Shown: one piece after another, positions 1 through 8,506 of the stretch
Position numbering within the stretch: the first letter of the stretch is position 1
Layout: each line of letters opens with the position of its first letter
Assembly (NCBI RefSeq): GCF_029910095.1
Contig: NZ_CP094526.1
Coordinates: forward strand, 7,440,001 to 7,504,000
Source of the DNA: Bradyrhizobium sp. ISRA464
Lineage (GTDB): Bacteria; Pseudomonadota; Alphaproteobacteria; Rhizobiales; Xanthobacteraceae
DNA: 64,000 nucleotides
Direction: 5' to 3'
Program-made: the position numbers and the translations under genes
The notes under the pieces: model-generated
What the model was told of the DNA's origin: nothing
Databases searched by the model: none
Seen by the model: only the letters and a program-made list of their open reading frames with translations

Positions 1-1591
1 GCATGATCCGTCAGCTCGAGCGCGCCGCAGGCTCGGTAGCCGCGGGTGCAGAAGCCACGGCCGCGACGCTTGCGACCATCCGGGCGCGCACCGACGCGCT
101 GACCGGCCGCACCAGCGCCGCGCAGAGCACCGCGACGACATTCTCGGAAGCCGCCGACAGGTTCACCCATTCCGCCGACGGCATCGGCCAGCAGGTGCGC
201 AACGCCAGCAAACTCGCCGACGACGCCGCAGCCGCGGCGCGCGAAGCCACCGCCAATGTCGACCGCCTGCGCGAATCCTCGGCCGCGATCGGCAACGTTG
301 TCAATCTGATCGCGCAGATCGCGCGCCAGACCACGCTGCTTGCGCTCAACTCGACGATCGAGGCGGCGCGCGCCGGCGCCGCAGGCAAGGGCTTTGCGGT
401 GGTCGCAACCGAGGTCAAGGCGCTCGCGGTGCAGACCCAGAGCGCGACCGAGGAGATCACCAAGAAGATCGAGGCGCTGCAGAAGGACGCCACTGGATCC
501 GCGGACGCCGTGCACCGCATCTCGCAGGCGATCGAAGCGATCCGCCCGGTCTTCGAGCACGTCAACGGCGCAGTCGTCGAGCAGAACCAGATCACCGGCG
601 AGATCGGCCAGAACGCCGCCTCCGCGTCTCACTTCATCGTCTCGGTCGGAACCAGCGCCGGCGAGATCGACAGCGCAACGCAGGAAGCCGCAGCGCATGG
701 CGACAACGTCGCCAGGGCCGGCAAGGCCGTGACCGCCTTCGCCCAGAAGCTGAAGACGCGCTGCGGCAGAACGAGTGCGAGGATCACCGCAGGAACGAGC
801 GCCTGCCCTGCAGCCTCGGCATCGAGATCAAGACCGCGCGCGGCACTATCACCGCGCCGGTCTACGAGCTTGCGATGGACGGCCTCCTGATCGGCGGGCC
901 GGAGGCCGACAAGCTCCCTGCGCATGAGAACCTGAGCGCGACCTTGCAGGATATCGGCGCCTGCCGCATCAGGATCGGCGAACGCTCCAGGGCCGGCGCA
1001 CAGGCGCGGTTCGAGGCGCCGACCGCCGAGCTGCGCGAGAAGATCGAAGACAGGATGTGGGCGATCCACGAGGAGAATACCGAGTTCGTCACCCGTGCGA
1101 TGGAAGCAGGCGGCGCGCTGACTAAAATCTTCGAGAACGCCATCGCAAACGGTGCAGTCACGATCGACGACCTGTTCGACACCGACTATGTCGAGATACC
1201 GGGCACCAATCCGGTGCAGTACCGCACCAAAATGCTCGATTGGGCGGAGCGCGCGCTGCCGCCGTTCCAGGAAGCGTTCCTCGCCAGGGATCCGCGGATG
1301 GCGTTCTGCGTCGCGATCGACCAGAACGGTTATCTGCCCGTCCACAACAAGCTCTACTCGCATCCGCAGCGGCCGGGCGATGTCACCTACAACACCGCCA
1401 ACTGCCGCAACCGCCGCATCTTCAACGATCCGGCGGGGCTTGCCGCTGGCCGCAACCAGCGCGCCTATCTGATCCAGACCTATGCGCGCGACATGGGCAA
1501 CGGCACGACCGTGATGATGCGCGAGATCGACGTGCCGATCCGTGTGCGCGGACGGCACTGGGGCGGCTTCCGCACCGCCTACAAGCTTTGA
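1..1591 (+). pseudogene. Methyl-accepting chemotaxis protein, 5'-truncated by window and frameshifted
   Basis: The first reading frame (from the window edge to about 757) carries the MCP signalling hairpin: the motif [14 protein letters not shown] followed by [13 protein letters not shown]. It then runs into an Arg/Ser-rich nonsense tail ending at 890. The homologous continuation is in the next frame, where ALRQNE is followed by a PilZ-like stretch ([16 protein letters not shown]) and then by the C-terminal sensory-like domain (DPRMAFCVAIDQNGYLPVHN, CRNRRIFNDP, HWGGFRTAYKL) ending at 1591. A single missing base near 757 would join the two. The downstream paralogue at 1806 shares the signalling core and C-terminal domain but not the PilZ-like part. 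No membrane segment is seen in the visible portion. This is either a real inactivating mutation or a sequencing error. The true start lies left of the window. Confidence 0.82.
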
Positions 1592-1602
1592 CGAGAATTT
1601 CT

Positions 1603-1688
1603 GTAGCCCGGATGGAGCGCAGCGTAATCCGGGACCAACGTGCCCACGGTCGAGAACCCCGGATTTCGTTTCACTCCATCCGGGCTAC
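1603..1688. repeat. Palindromic intergenic repeat, family A
   Basis: The element begins GTAGCCCGGATGGAGCGCAG and ends in the imperfect inverse complement CTCCATCCGGGCTAC, so it can fold into a long hairpin. A close copy lies at 3402-3487. It sits between the two chemoreceptor genes and has no coding sense. Confidence 0.8.
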
Positions 1689-1805
1689 GCGACGAAACGC
1701 ACCAGTGCACGCTCAGGCAAGACGAAGGCGCGAATCGCGCTTTAGGATCGGAACGGAGAATGCCGCGACGGGTCGACGGGCGGTTCTGACGGAGGAAGCT
1801 CGAAA

Positions 1806-3230
1806 ATGTCGGTTGCGCAAGCTGCAGTTCTGGACACGTCCTCCGACCAGACGCTGGCCGAACGGCTCATCGACCAGCTCGCCAACCGGATCGGCGGGCT
1901 CGGTGTGGAGCTGGCCGACATCGCCGGCAACGTCCAGGAGGTGGCAAACCGCGTCAGCAACCAGTCGGAGCGCTTCCACCATTTGCAGAAGACCGCCGAG
2001 ACCATGGTCTCGGCCAATCGCGACATCGCCAATGCGTCGCAGGCGGTGCAATCGACCACATCCGCCGCGGTCGGCCAGATCTCGGAGTCTCGCAGCGTGG
2101 TCGAGACCGCGGTCGGTCACATCGCAGAGCTCGTTGCCGCGGTCGGACGGATCGAGGCGCGGCTTGCCGCAGTCGGCTCCGCGCTGAGCCAGGTCGCCAA
2201 GGTCTCAGGTTCGATCGAGGCGATCGCGAAGCAGACCAACCTGCTCGCACTCAACGCCACCATCGAGGCCGCGCGCGCCGGCACCGCCGGTCGCGGCTTT
2301 GCCGTGGTCGCGAGCGAAGTGAAGAGCCTGGCGGAGGCGACCCGCCAGGCGACGCATCAGATTTCCGACACCGTGCGCGATCTCGACGGCCAGATCGGCA
2401 GCCTGATCGGCGAGAGCAGCGACGCCTCACTGCGCGCAAAGAGCGCTGGCGAAGGAGCCCAGCAGATTTCCGGCATCATCATGCGCGTGCAGCAGGGCTT
2501 TTCATCTGTCGGCGCCGAGATCGACAGCGTGGCGCGCGCCGCGACCTCGAATCTCGGTCATTGCGACACCGTGATTGCGGAGCTGAACGAGCTTGCCAAA
2601 GGCGTCGATCTCTCCTCGCGTGACCTCAAGCACGCCGACGAGCGAGTGACGAAACTGCTCGAAACCTCGGAACACCTGATCGCGATGATCGCAGATAGCG
2701 GTGTGCAGACCTTGGACGCGCCGTTGATCCGCGTCGTGATCGAGACCGCAAAGCAGATCTCGGACCTGTTCGAGCATGCGATCGCGCGCGGCGAGATCAC
2801 GCTCGCGCAATTGATGGACGAGAAATACCGCGAGATATCGGGCACCGATCCGAAACAGTACCTCACCGATTACGTGGCCTTCACCGACCGCGTGCTGCCC
2901 GCGATCCAGGATCCGATCCAGAAGAGCGACCCGCGCATCGTGTTCTGCGTCGCCTGGGCCAAGGGCGGCTATCTGCCGACCCACAATCCGAACTACCGGC
3001 TGCCGCAAGGCCCCGATCCGGTCTGGAACAACGCCAATTGCCGCAACCGCCGCCTGTTCAATGACCGCGCGGTGAAAAAGGTCGCGGCAAATACAAAACC
3101 GTTCCTGCTGCAGACCTACCGTCGCGACATGGGCGGCGGCAATTTCGTGCTGATGAAGGACCTGTCATCGCCGATCTTCGTCGGCGGCCAGCACTGGGGC
3201 GCATTCCGGATGGGCTTCCGGCAGAACTGA
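1806..3230 (+). CDS. Soluble methyl-accepting chemotaxis protein
   Basis: A 474-residue chemoreceptor-like protein. Residues about 30-300 form the coiled-coil signalling domain with the conserved hairpin tip near residues 143-170 ([16 protein letters not shown], then [19 protein letters not shown]). No hydrophobic transmembrane segment is present, so it should be cytoplasmic and signal through CheA/CheW. The C-terminal ~150 residues ([42 protein letters not shown]) form a separate domain shared with the broken paralogue just upstream. By position and composition it may be a Cache/PAS-like sensor placed after the signalling domain, but this is inference. The ATG at 1806 follows GGAGGAAGCTCGAAA, a good ribosome-binding site. 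No che genes are adjacent, so it is an orphan receptor. Confidence 0.88.
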   Translation: MSVAQAAVLDTSSDQTLAERLIDQLANRIGGLGVELADIAGNVQEVANRVSNQSERFHHLQKTAETMVSANRDIANASQAVQSTTSAAVGQISESRSVVETAVGHIAELVAAVGRIEARLAAVGSALSQVAKVSGSIEAIAKQTNLLALNATIEAARAGTAGRGFAVVASEVKSLAEATRQATHQISDTVRDLDGQIGSLIGESSDASLRAKSAGEGAQQISGIIMRVQQGFSSVGAEIDSVARAATSNLGHCDTVIAELNELAKGVDLSSRDLKHADERVTKLLETSEHLIAMIADSGVQTLDAPLIRVVIETAKQISDLFEHAIARGEITLAQLMDEKYREISGTDPKQYLTDYVAFTDRVLPAIQDPIQKSDPRIVFCVAWAKGGYLPTHNPNYRLPQGPDPVWNNANCRNRRLFNDRAVKKVAANTKPFLLQTYRRDMGGGNFVLMKDLSSPIFVGGQHWGAFRMGFRQN

Positions 3231-3242
3231 GTGGCGCAGCCG

Positions 3243-3390
3243 TCATTGCTGAGCAGTTCGCGATAAAATTGCAAAGCAATTTTGCGCTGAAGCGACGAAG
3301 CAATCGGTGCCGACGCTTGCGTGCCATGGATTGCTTCGCGGAGCCTGTCATCGGGCGCGCGTTCGCGCGACCCGTGAGGTCGCAATGACG
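3243..3390. repeat. Degenerate palindromic repeat, family B
   Basis: Contains CATTGCTGAGCAGTTCG, GACGAAGCAATC, ATGGATTGCTTCGC and CGCAATGACG, the same building blocks as the cleaner copies at 26483-26565 and 37397-37481. An extra internal hairpin (AAAATTGCAAAGCAATTTT) is present. Confidence 0.6.
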
Positions 3391-3401
3391 TGGATGGATC
3401 G

Positions 3402-3487
3402 GTAGCCCGGATGGAGCGAAGCGCAATCCGGGACCAACATGCCCGCGGACGAGAATCCCGGATTTCGCTTCGCTCCATCCGGGCTAC
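3402..3487. repeat. Palindromic intergenic repeat, family A
   Basis: Second copy of the family at 1603-1688: it begins GTAGCCCGGATGGAGCGAAG and ends GCTCCATCCGGGCTAC. It lies between the convergent chemoreceptor and phosphoesterase genes, where it could also act as a bidirectional terminator hairpin. Confidence 0.8.
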
Positions 3488-3497
3488 GCACTCGCGA

Positions 3498-4325
3498 TCA
3501 CGTCACCCAGAACTCCGGCACCGCGGGCGCAAGCCGGCCGCCGGCGCGCACCGGCGCGACCTTCACCGCAAGCCCGGTCGCATCGTCGGTCTCCACCGCG
3601 ACGCCGCTCAGCGTCGCAACGCCGGCGGCCGGCTCGAAACGGGCGGACGGAATGCCGGTGAGGAAACGCTGCAGCGGCTCCTCCTTCTGCATGCCGATCA
3701 CCGAATCGTAGTCGCCGGTCATGCCGGCGTCGCTCATATAGGCGGTGCCGCCAGGCAGCACCTGGTGGTCGGCGGTCGGCACGTGGGTGTGAGTGCCGAC
3801 CACGAGGCTGACGCGGCCGTCGCAGAAGAAGCCCATGCCCTGCTTCTCGCTGGTCGCCTCGCCATGGAAATCGACGACGATGGCGTCGGCGCCCTCGCGC
3901 AACGGGCAAGCATCGAGCTCGCGCTCGACCGCGCTGAAGGGATCGTTGGCGGACGGCTCCATGAACACGCGGCCGATCGCATTGATGACCAGCGCACGCT
4001 TGCCGTTCTTGGTGTCGATCAGCGTCGCCCCACGGCCGGGGGAATGGCGCGGGAAGTTCAGCGGGCGGATCAGCCGCGGCGCGCGCTCGATGAAGACCAG
4101 CGCTTCCTTCTGATTCCAGGCGTGGTTGCCGAGCGTGATCGCGTCGGCGCCGGCGTCGAGCAGCTCCTGGTAGATCGCCTCGGTAATGCCGAATCCGCCG
4201 GCGGAGTTTTCGCCATTGACGATGACGAGATCCAGCGACCAGTCCCTGATCATGCCGGGAAGATGGTCGGTGATGGCGGTGCGGCCGGTCCTGCCGACGA
4301 CGTCACCAACGAAGAGAATACGCAA
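3498..4325 (-). CDS. YmdB-type (TIGR00282) metallophosphoesterase
   Basis: A 275-residue cytosolic protein of the YmdB family of calcineurin-like metallophosphoesterases, some of which hydrolyse 2',3'-cyclic nucleotides. The metal-binding signatures are clear: MRILFVGDVVGRTGR at the N-terminus, VNGENSAGGFG, LGNHAWNQ, VVDFHGEATSEK and VGTHTHVPTAD. Length matches the family (about 265-275). It starts 2 nt after the stop of the 5-formyl-THF cyclo-ligase gene, so the two are almost certainly co-transcribed. The physiological substrate here is unknown. Confidence 0.9.
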   Translation of the reverse strand: MRILFVGDVVGRTGRTAITDHLPGMIRDWSLDLVIVNGENSAGGFGITEAIYQELLDAGADAITLGNHAWNQKEALVFIERAPRLIRPLNFPRHSPGRGATLIDTKNGKRALVINAIGRVFMEPSANDPFSAVERELDACPLREGADAIVVDFHGEATSEKQGMGFFCDGRVSLVVGTHTHVPTADHQVLPGGTAYMSDAGMTGDYDSVIGMQKEEPLQRFLTGIPSARFEPAAGVATLSGVAVETDDATGLAVKVAPVRAGGRLAPAVPEFWVT

Positions 4326-4327
4326 TG

Positions 4328-4912
4328 CTAGGCACTCCGGAAATCGAACGTCTTACGCTCCGTTAGCACATAATCCAGCGGAACGTCGTGCGACAACGCC
4401 GGGATCACCTTGGTTTCCTGCGCGGCGAACGCAAGCCCGACGCCGATTACATGCTTGGCCTTGCGCAGATGTGCGAAGGTATAGTCGTAATAGCCGGCGC
4501 CGTAGCCGATGCGATGGCCGAGCCGGTCGAAGGCGGCAAGCGGCACCAGCATCACGTCCGGATGCACCTCGGCGGCGGCCGGCGACGGCTCGGGGATGCC
4601 GAGCGGCCCGAGCATCAGCCTCTCATTCGGTGACCAGGCACGGAAGGTCAGCGACTGGCCGCGCGCATTGACGCAGGGCAGCGCGAGCCGCGCGCCCTTG
4701 GCTGCAAGCTTCAGCATCAGCGGTGTCGGATCGATCTCGCTGCGGATCGGCGAATAGCCCGACACGATCATGCCTGAAGTGATCTCAAACGGCGCGCCGC
4801 GTTTCGCCAGCGCCTCGGCTGCAGCGCGGCGCTGCTCGTCGCTCAGCGCATCGCGCTTGGCCAGCGCCAGCGCCCGGAGTTCGGCCTTCGATGGAGATGC
4901 ATGCATGACCAT
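4328..4912 (-). CDS. ygfA: 5-formyltetrahydrofolate cyclo-ligase
   Basis: A 194-residue protein of the 5-FTHF cyclo-ligase family, which converts 5-formyl-THF to 5,10-methenyl-THF using ATP. Seen: an N-terminal KAELRALALAKRDALS segment, the substrate-region motif VSGYSPIRSEIDPTPLM, and the C-terminal nucleotide-binding signature GHRIGYGAGYYDYTFAHLR. The gene lies downstream of the predicted 6S RNA and of zapA on the same strand. This is the zapA-ssrS-ygfA arrangement known from Escherichia coli, here separated by an intron and repeats. It is followed within 2 nt by the phosphoesterase gene. The start could be either Met of MVMHAS; the window shows no strong Shine-Dalgarno sequence. Confidence 0.93.
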   Translation of the reverse strand: MVMHASPSKAELRALALAKRDALSDEQRRAAAEALAKRGAPFEITSGMIVSGYSPIRSEIDPTPLMLKLAAKGARLALPCVNARGQSLTFRAWSPNERLMLGPLGIPEPSPAAAEVHPDVMLVPLAAFDRLGHRIGYGAGYYDYTFAHLRKAKHVIGVGLAFAAQETKVIPALSHDVPLDYVLTERKTFDFRSA

Positions 4913-4917
4913 CTTCC

Positions 4918-5033
4918 GCTGTCATCGTCCGCGACAGCGGACAATCAAAAATTCCAGAGACGCCCGCAATCTTGCGGCCAGGCCGCGGCGTACTGGATAC
5001 CCCGCATCGGTGGGGCAGTCACGGCTACTCGCT
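4918..5033. repeat. Dispersed intergenic repeat, family D
   Basis: Contains TGTCATCGTCCGCGACAGCG, a TATTCCAGAGACG-like middle and GCGTACTGGATACCCCGC...GGGGCAGTCACGG. The same layout (cgtccgcgaaagcggacgat ... tactggatgccccgc ... ggggcatgacg) recurs at 18158-18260. It separates the cyclo-ligase start from the 6S RNA. Confidence 0.6.
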
Positions 5034-5076
5034 CAAACCGCCGCAACGCGGCGATACGGAAACAGCAAAAACTCGA

Positions 5077-5166
5077 AGCACGATCCGGAAAAGTGCGAAG
5101 CGGTCTTCCGCGGAGATCATGCTCAAACACAACGCTAAAGCGCGATGACCTCATCGCGCTTTAGCG
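5077..5166. repeat. Dispersed intergenic repeat, family F (two hairpins)
   Basis: Made of AGCACGATCCGGAAAAGTGC ... GATCATGCT and a second hairpin TAAAGCGCGATGA/TCATCGCGCTTTA. The same two modules recur in inverted order at 46066-46169. It sits directly 3' of the predicted 6S RNA and may serve as its terminator region. Confidence 0.65.
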
Positions 5167-5167
5167 T

Positions 5168-5310
5168 GCGAAGCCGCAGAGGCCGTTGGAGCGCTCGATC
5201 CCGGAGTTCCCTACGAAAGTAGGTGGGCACCATATGTCCGGGTCCACGGACCCGGCCAGGGACAGTTCCCTAAAGGATCGATAAGGCCCCGGGGATATAT
5301 GGCTCCTGAC
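5168..5310 (-). ncRNA. ssrS: Predicted 6S RNA
   Basis: Read on the minus strand, this segment folds into one long interrupted hairpin. GGGGCC and GATCC on the 5' side pair with GGATC and GGCC on the 3' side. An internal region contains two GGGAAC blocks, and the tip is the strong hairpin CCGGGTCCGTGGACCCGG. A long rod with a central bubble is the form of 6S RNA, which binds RNA polymerase holoenzyme and mimics an open promoter. Its position between zapA and the 5-FTHF cyclo-ligase gene on the same strand is where ssrS lies in many proteobacteria. Ends are approximate. The call rests on structure and synteny; no covariance model was run. Confidence 0.68.
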
Positions 5311-5387
5311 GCACGACGCAGCTTCGCGGCGGCTAATGTAGCGACGAAGTGGTTCTTCCGCCAGCGACTAGTTCTACTGCGTCATAA

Positions 5388-5532
5388 CCCCTCATCCTGA
5401 GGAGCCCGGGACAGGCGGGCGTCTCGAAGGATGTGGGCCACAGCCGGGGCCTCATGGTTCGAGACGCGCGGCGCCTGTCATCGGGCCGCGCCTTGCGCGG
5501 ACCCGTTGGCGCTCCTCACCATGAGGGGCTTG
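5388..5532. repeat. Palindromic intergenic repeat, family C
   Basis: Runs from CCCCTCATCCTGAGGAGCCC to GGCGCTCCTCACCATGAGGGG, with internal GTCTCGAAGGATG and GTTCGAGACGCGC. The same arrangement occurs at 17163-17287. The group II intron ends at or just beyond its right edge, so the repeat forms the intron's 3' exon side. Confidence 0.65.
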
Positions 5533-5600
5533 GTAGAGTCGGGGAAGGGCGCGGTAGCTTGGGCCATTCGGCAACGCCCCGTTTCCCTTCCTCGCTCATC

Positions 5601-5634
5601 AAACCGGACGTGCGGAGCTACCGCATCCGGCTTT
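5601..5634 (-). other. Group II intron domain V
   Basis: On the minus strand the 34-nt hairpin has the arms AAAGCCGGATGCGG and CCGCACGTCCGGTTT around TAGCT. It has the AGC-type start, the internal bulge and the CCGGAT/GTCCGG pairing of the catalytic domain V. It begins 10 nt after the reverse transcriptase stop codon. Confidence 0.85.
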
Positions 5635-5644
5635 CCGACTGGCT

Positions 5645-6973
5645 TCAGTGCAAGGCCCACGGCGGCGGTCCCAAGTGGACGCGTCGGAGGTGCAAGACCC
5701 CGAGCGCGCCAAACACAGCCTCTCGCGGGAAGAGGCGGGTGCCACGCGACGGCACCTTGTGACGTCGGACCAGGAATCCGCGGACCCGTTCGTACACATG
5801 GTTATCGACGGTCCGGTACGCCGGTTTCCGAGTGCCGTAGCCGAAGTACGTGCTCCAGCCTCGCAACAAGCGATTGAGCCGGTCACGCACGTCAAGCCAG
5901 CACCCGGTGTTGCCGGGGACCAGGATATCGCTCACCTTGGCTTTGAGCCGCTGAACACTCTTCTTGGACGGGCTCGCGCCCAGATACCAATGGCCATCTT
6001 TCCGGTACCGATGCGGCCCGAAGCTATAACCAAGGAAGTCGAAGCTCTCGCGCCGGGCATCCTTCACCGAGGTTTTCGCCTCGTTGAGCGTCAGCCCGAG
6101 TTTCGTCATCACCGCTTTCGTCCACGCCAGAGCCTCGTGCGCATAGCCGCGGCTGAGGATGACGAAGTCGTCGGCGTACGAGACGATGTGGGCGCGGAAG
6201 GCTTCGCCGCGTCCGGTCAATCGCCAATGCTTCAGGAACCGGTTCATATAGATGACGGAGAGCAGCGGGCTTGCAACACCGCCTTGCGGTGTGCCGCGCT
6301 TGCTGTTCTTGCCGCCACTCATGCGCCGCTTCCCGTTGCCGTCCCGCTCCTCGACCGGCGCTTGCAGCCACAGCTTGATCAGCCACAGCACATGCCGGTC
6401 AACGATGCGTCGGGCCACCGATTTGAGGAGGTCCGAATGCGGGATCGTGTCGAAATATTTCGACAAATCGGCGTCAACCACGTCGGTATAGCCCCGGCAA
6501 ATCAGCCGGTGCGTTTCCTTGATCGCATCGACCGCGCTGCGACGCGGACGATAGCCATAAGCACTGTCCTCGAAGTCCGCTTCGAATATCGGTTCCAACA
6601 CGAGTTTGGCGGCAGTCTGAATGACGCGACAGCGGATCGTGGGAATGCCGAGCGCGCGCTCGCCTCCCCCGGGCTTCGGGATCATCACCCGCCGCACCGG
6701 ATCGGGTCGGTACGTCTTCGAAACGAGGTCCTCGCGCAGCCCCGCTAACCATGCTTCCACGCCCGACGCCTCGATCTGCTCAAAGGTCACCCCGTCAACA
6801 CCAGGCGCACCCGCATTGGCACGGGCCAGCGCGTAGGCGTGGCGCAGAATGTCCTCACGGCAGATCTTGTCGTAGAGCAAATAGAAGCGGTAGGCAGGCT
6901 CCGCCTTCGCCTTGCAATAGAGCTTTCTCTGAAGGGTCCTGATCCTTTCAGGCGTTTCGAGGCTCATCGCCAA
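5645..6973 (-). CDS. ltrA: Group II intron reverse transcriptase/maturase
   Basis: A 442-residue intron-encoded protein. Fingers/palm RT blocks are visible: GAPGVDGVTFEQ, YRPDPVRRVMIPKPGG, ERALGIPTIRCRVIQ, FEDSAYGYRPRRSAVDAI, DADLSKYFDTIPH, RGTPQGGVASPLLSVIYM and the catalytic VSYADDFVILSRG. These are followed by a thumb/maturase X region (LLRGWSTYFGYGT, RVRGFLVRRHKVP). It ends without a Cys-rich HNH endonuclease domain, so it is an endonuclease-minus type. The frame is intact with no stops, so the element may still be mobile. The protein binds its own intron RNA, assists splicing and primes reverse transcription. The start at MAMSLETPERI follows GGTGATTGGCG; the second Met (MSLETPER) is an alternative. 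Confidence 0.93.
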   Translation of the reverse strand: MAMSLETPERIRTLQRKLYCKAKAEPAYRFYLLYDKICREDILRHAYALARANAGAPGVDGVTFEQIEASGVEAWLAGLREDLVSKTYRPDPVRRVMIPKPGGGERALGIPTIRCRVIQTAAKLVLEPIFEADFEDSAYGYRPRRSAVDAIKETHRLICRGYTDVVDADLSKYFDTIPHSDLLKSVARRIVDRHVLWLIKLWLQAPVEERDGNGKRRMSGGKNSKRGTPQGGVASPLLSVIYMNRFLKHWRLTGRGEAFRAHIVSYADDFVILSRGYAHEALAWTKAVMTKLGLTLNEAKTSVKDARRESFDFLGYSFGPHRYRKDGHWYLGASPSKKSVQRLKAKVSDILVPGNTGCWLDVRDRLNRLLRGWSTYFGYGTRKPAYRTVDNHVYERVRGFLVRRHKVPSRGTRLFPREAVFGALGVLHLRRVHLGPPPWALH

Positions 6974-7471
6974 TCACCTGTTTCCTCACCGTCTTTGAAA
7001 GCACACCAGAAGTCAGGGACCTTCCCTCCGCCGGCATTACCCGGTTTCAACGGTACCGCGTCCCTGTCCGACTCCCGCTGCAGGCCGCCGCCAATTGCGA
7101 CGTTGAAGACGCGACCTCCGCCCGCTGCGGGTCTCCCCCGATTACCCGCATCGCCCTTCCAGCGTGCCGAGTCCACTACCCCGGCGGATCAAACAGGTGC
7201 GCACGTCGATTGCTTCCCTATCCACACGGCCTTCCCCGTATCTCAGGCGGGTCGGCATCCGCATCTTCACTTTCGAGGCCTGCTCAGACTTCACTCATAT
7301 TACGGCCCGCTGGATTGCTCGACCGCCCAAGGCGGCCTTTGTCACGAGGCTTCGAACCGGCCGGTTACCCGACCGATCCGCTCGTCAGCTACCAGATCAA
7401 TCGACAACTATCTGGGTGGAATCCTCCTCCACTGGTGATGCGCGCCGTCGGGGCGCACTGACACAGCCGGG

Positions 7472-7855
7472 CTAACCGATCGCGATCCCGCCGCCGATGG
7501 TGCGGTTGAGCACCTGCGTGGTGTGCTCGATCCGCTCGGCCGCGGCGTTGAGCGCATTGCAGACGGCGACCTGGGTCGCGCGGGCGCGGTCGGCGGCGGC
7601 AACGCGCGCGCTGCGCAGCTGTTCGACCTCTTCCTCGAGGTTGCGGATGCGCGATCCGGCGTCGACCAGTTCGTCGCAGGCGGTGAGCGCCGCCATCACC
7701 GTCAGCCGCGCATCGCCGATCTCGCCGAACTTGCCGCGCAGCGATTCGATGCGCTGCTCGAGGTTTTCCGCGAGCTTGAGCAGCCGCACCTCCTGGCCCT
7801 CCTCGCAGGCCATCCGATATTGCCGGCCGTTGATGGTGACGTTGATATGGCTCAT
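7472..7855 (-). CDS. zapA: Cell division protein ZapA
   Basis: A 127-residue ZapA-family protein, which binds and cross-links FtsZ filaments at the division ring. The N-terminal strand-rich part reads SHINVTINGRQYRMACEEGQ. It is followed by the helix EVRLLKLAENLEQRIESLRG and a long C-terminal coiled coil (about residues 65-115). The length is usual for alphaproteobacteria. Its ATG overlaps the TGA of the upstream DUF4164 gene by 4 nt, so translation is probably coupled. Downstream lies the group II intron and then the predicted 6S RNA. Confidence 0.93.
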   Translation of the reverse strand: MSHINVTINGRQYRMACEEGQEVRLLKLAENLEQRIESLRGKFGEIGDARLTVMAALTACDELVDAGSRIRNLEEEVEQLRSARVAAADRARATQVAVCNALNAAAERIEHTTQVLNRTIGGGIAIG

Positions 7856-8172
7856 CTCGTCTCTCCGCCCTCCAGCACGGCGCGAATGGTGCCGATCGCC
7901 GCGTCGAGCCTTTCCGCGATCTCGCGATTGGCGCGCTCGAGCTTGCGCGTCTTCACCAGCGATCCGTCGAGCTCGTCGGCGAGCCTGGAGCGATCGGCGC
8001 CGAGCGCCTGAATCCGGCTCGCCAGCTCGTTCTCGTCGCGATCGGCCTCGCGCCGCCGCTCCACCGAGCTCTCCAGCGCATCGAGCGCCGCCATCAGCCG
8101 CTTTGTCGCAGCATCGATATCGGCAAGAGGTGCCTCGGTATTGCCAGACCCGTTGGCGGGACGATCACTCAT
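7852..8172 (-). CDS. DUF4164 coiled-coil protein
   Basis: A small (106-residue) acidic protein that is almost entirely heptad-rich helix from about residue 18 (DIDAATKRLMAALDALESSV) to residue 100. It matches the DUF4164 family found directly upstream of zapA in Rhizobiales. The start MSDRPANGSG at 8172 is preferred over a longer Arg-rich extension, which has no family-like sequence. The stop overlaps the zapA start, which suggests a role linked to ZapA/FtsZ, but no function is established. Confidence 0.8.
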   Translation of the reverse strand: MSDRPANGSGNTEAPLADIDAATKRLMAALDALESSVERRREADRDENELASRIQALGADRSRLADELDGSLVKTRKLERANREIAERLDAAIGTIRAVLEGGETR

Positions 8173-8506
8173 GACACGCGGCGCGGACCCTTCGTAAGTT
8201 GGCCTGGGTAGCCTGCTTGAGGTTAGCCTGCCGCACGGCAAAACCGGCGTATCGGCAAGCGGTTAGGGGATGAAATTTACGTGGCGAGCGAGCCCAGCGC
8301 AATGTCGGCGCAGAGCTATGCACCGAACAATCGAAATGGTCGATTTCGAGCAACTTTTCCCCGTTTTGGGGCATTTGATCGCCTTGGACTTGAGGATTTG
8401 AGGTGCTAATCCACCCCTCAACCCCGTAAGGCCATCACGCGCGTGTCGCGGCTGCCCGCCCCGATGCGTCCCGCAACCAACTCCTCATTTCAGGCGGACT
8501 TTCATC
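8173..8506. other. Divergent intergenic region between DUF4164-zapA and tkt
   Basis: 334 nt without a convincing gene. It should hold the two divergent promoters. A hairpin CCCCGTTTTGGGG lies at about 8360. No operator or repeat family was recognised. Confidence 0.6.

Larger units (their letters stand above)
5533..7458 (-). mobile_element. Group II intron with encoded reverse transcriptase
   Basis: A minus-strand retroelement of about 1.93 kb. The 5' end at 7458 reads GTGCGCCCCGACGGCGCGC, matching the group II GTGYG start. Domain V is recognisable at 5601-5634, and a domain VI-like stem (GGAAGGG/CCCTTCC) follows it. The 3' end is placed after GACTCTAC at 5533 by analogy with AY-terminated introns and may be off by a few bases. 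The reverse transcriptase lies in domain IV. The intron begins 14 nt after the zapA stop codon and ends in a family C repeat, so it lies in the spacer between zapA and the 6S RNA and disrupts no protein gene. Confidence 0.85.

Noticed and set aside
3059..4331. Long open frames opposite the phosphoesterase, efflux, pgk and fba genes
   Set aside because: They are antisense shadows of high-GC genes, rich in Arg/His/Asp with no family motifs.
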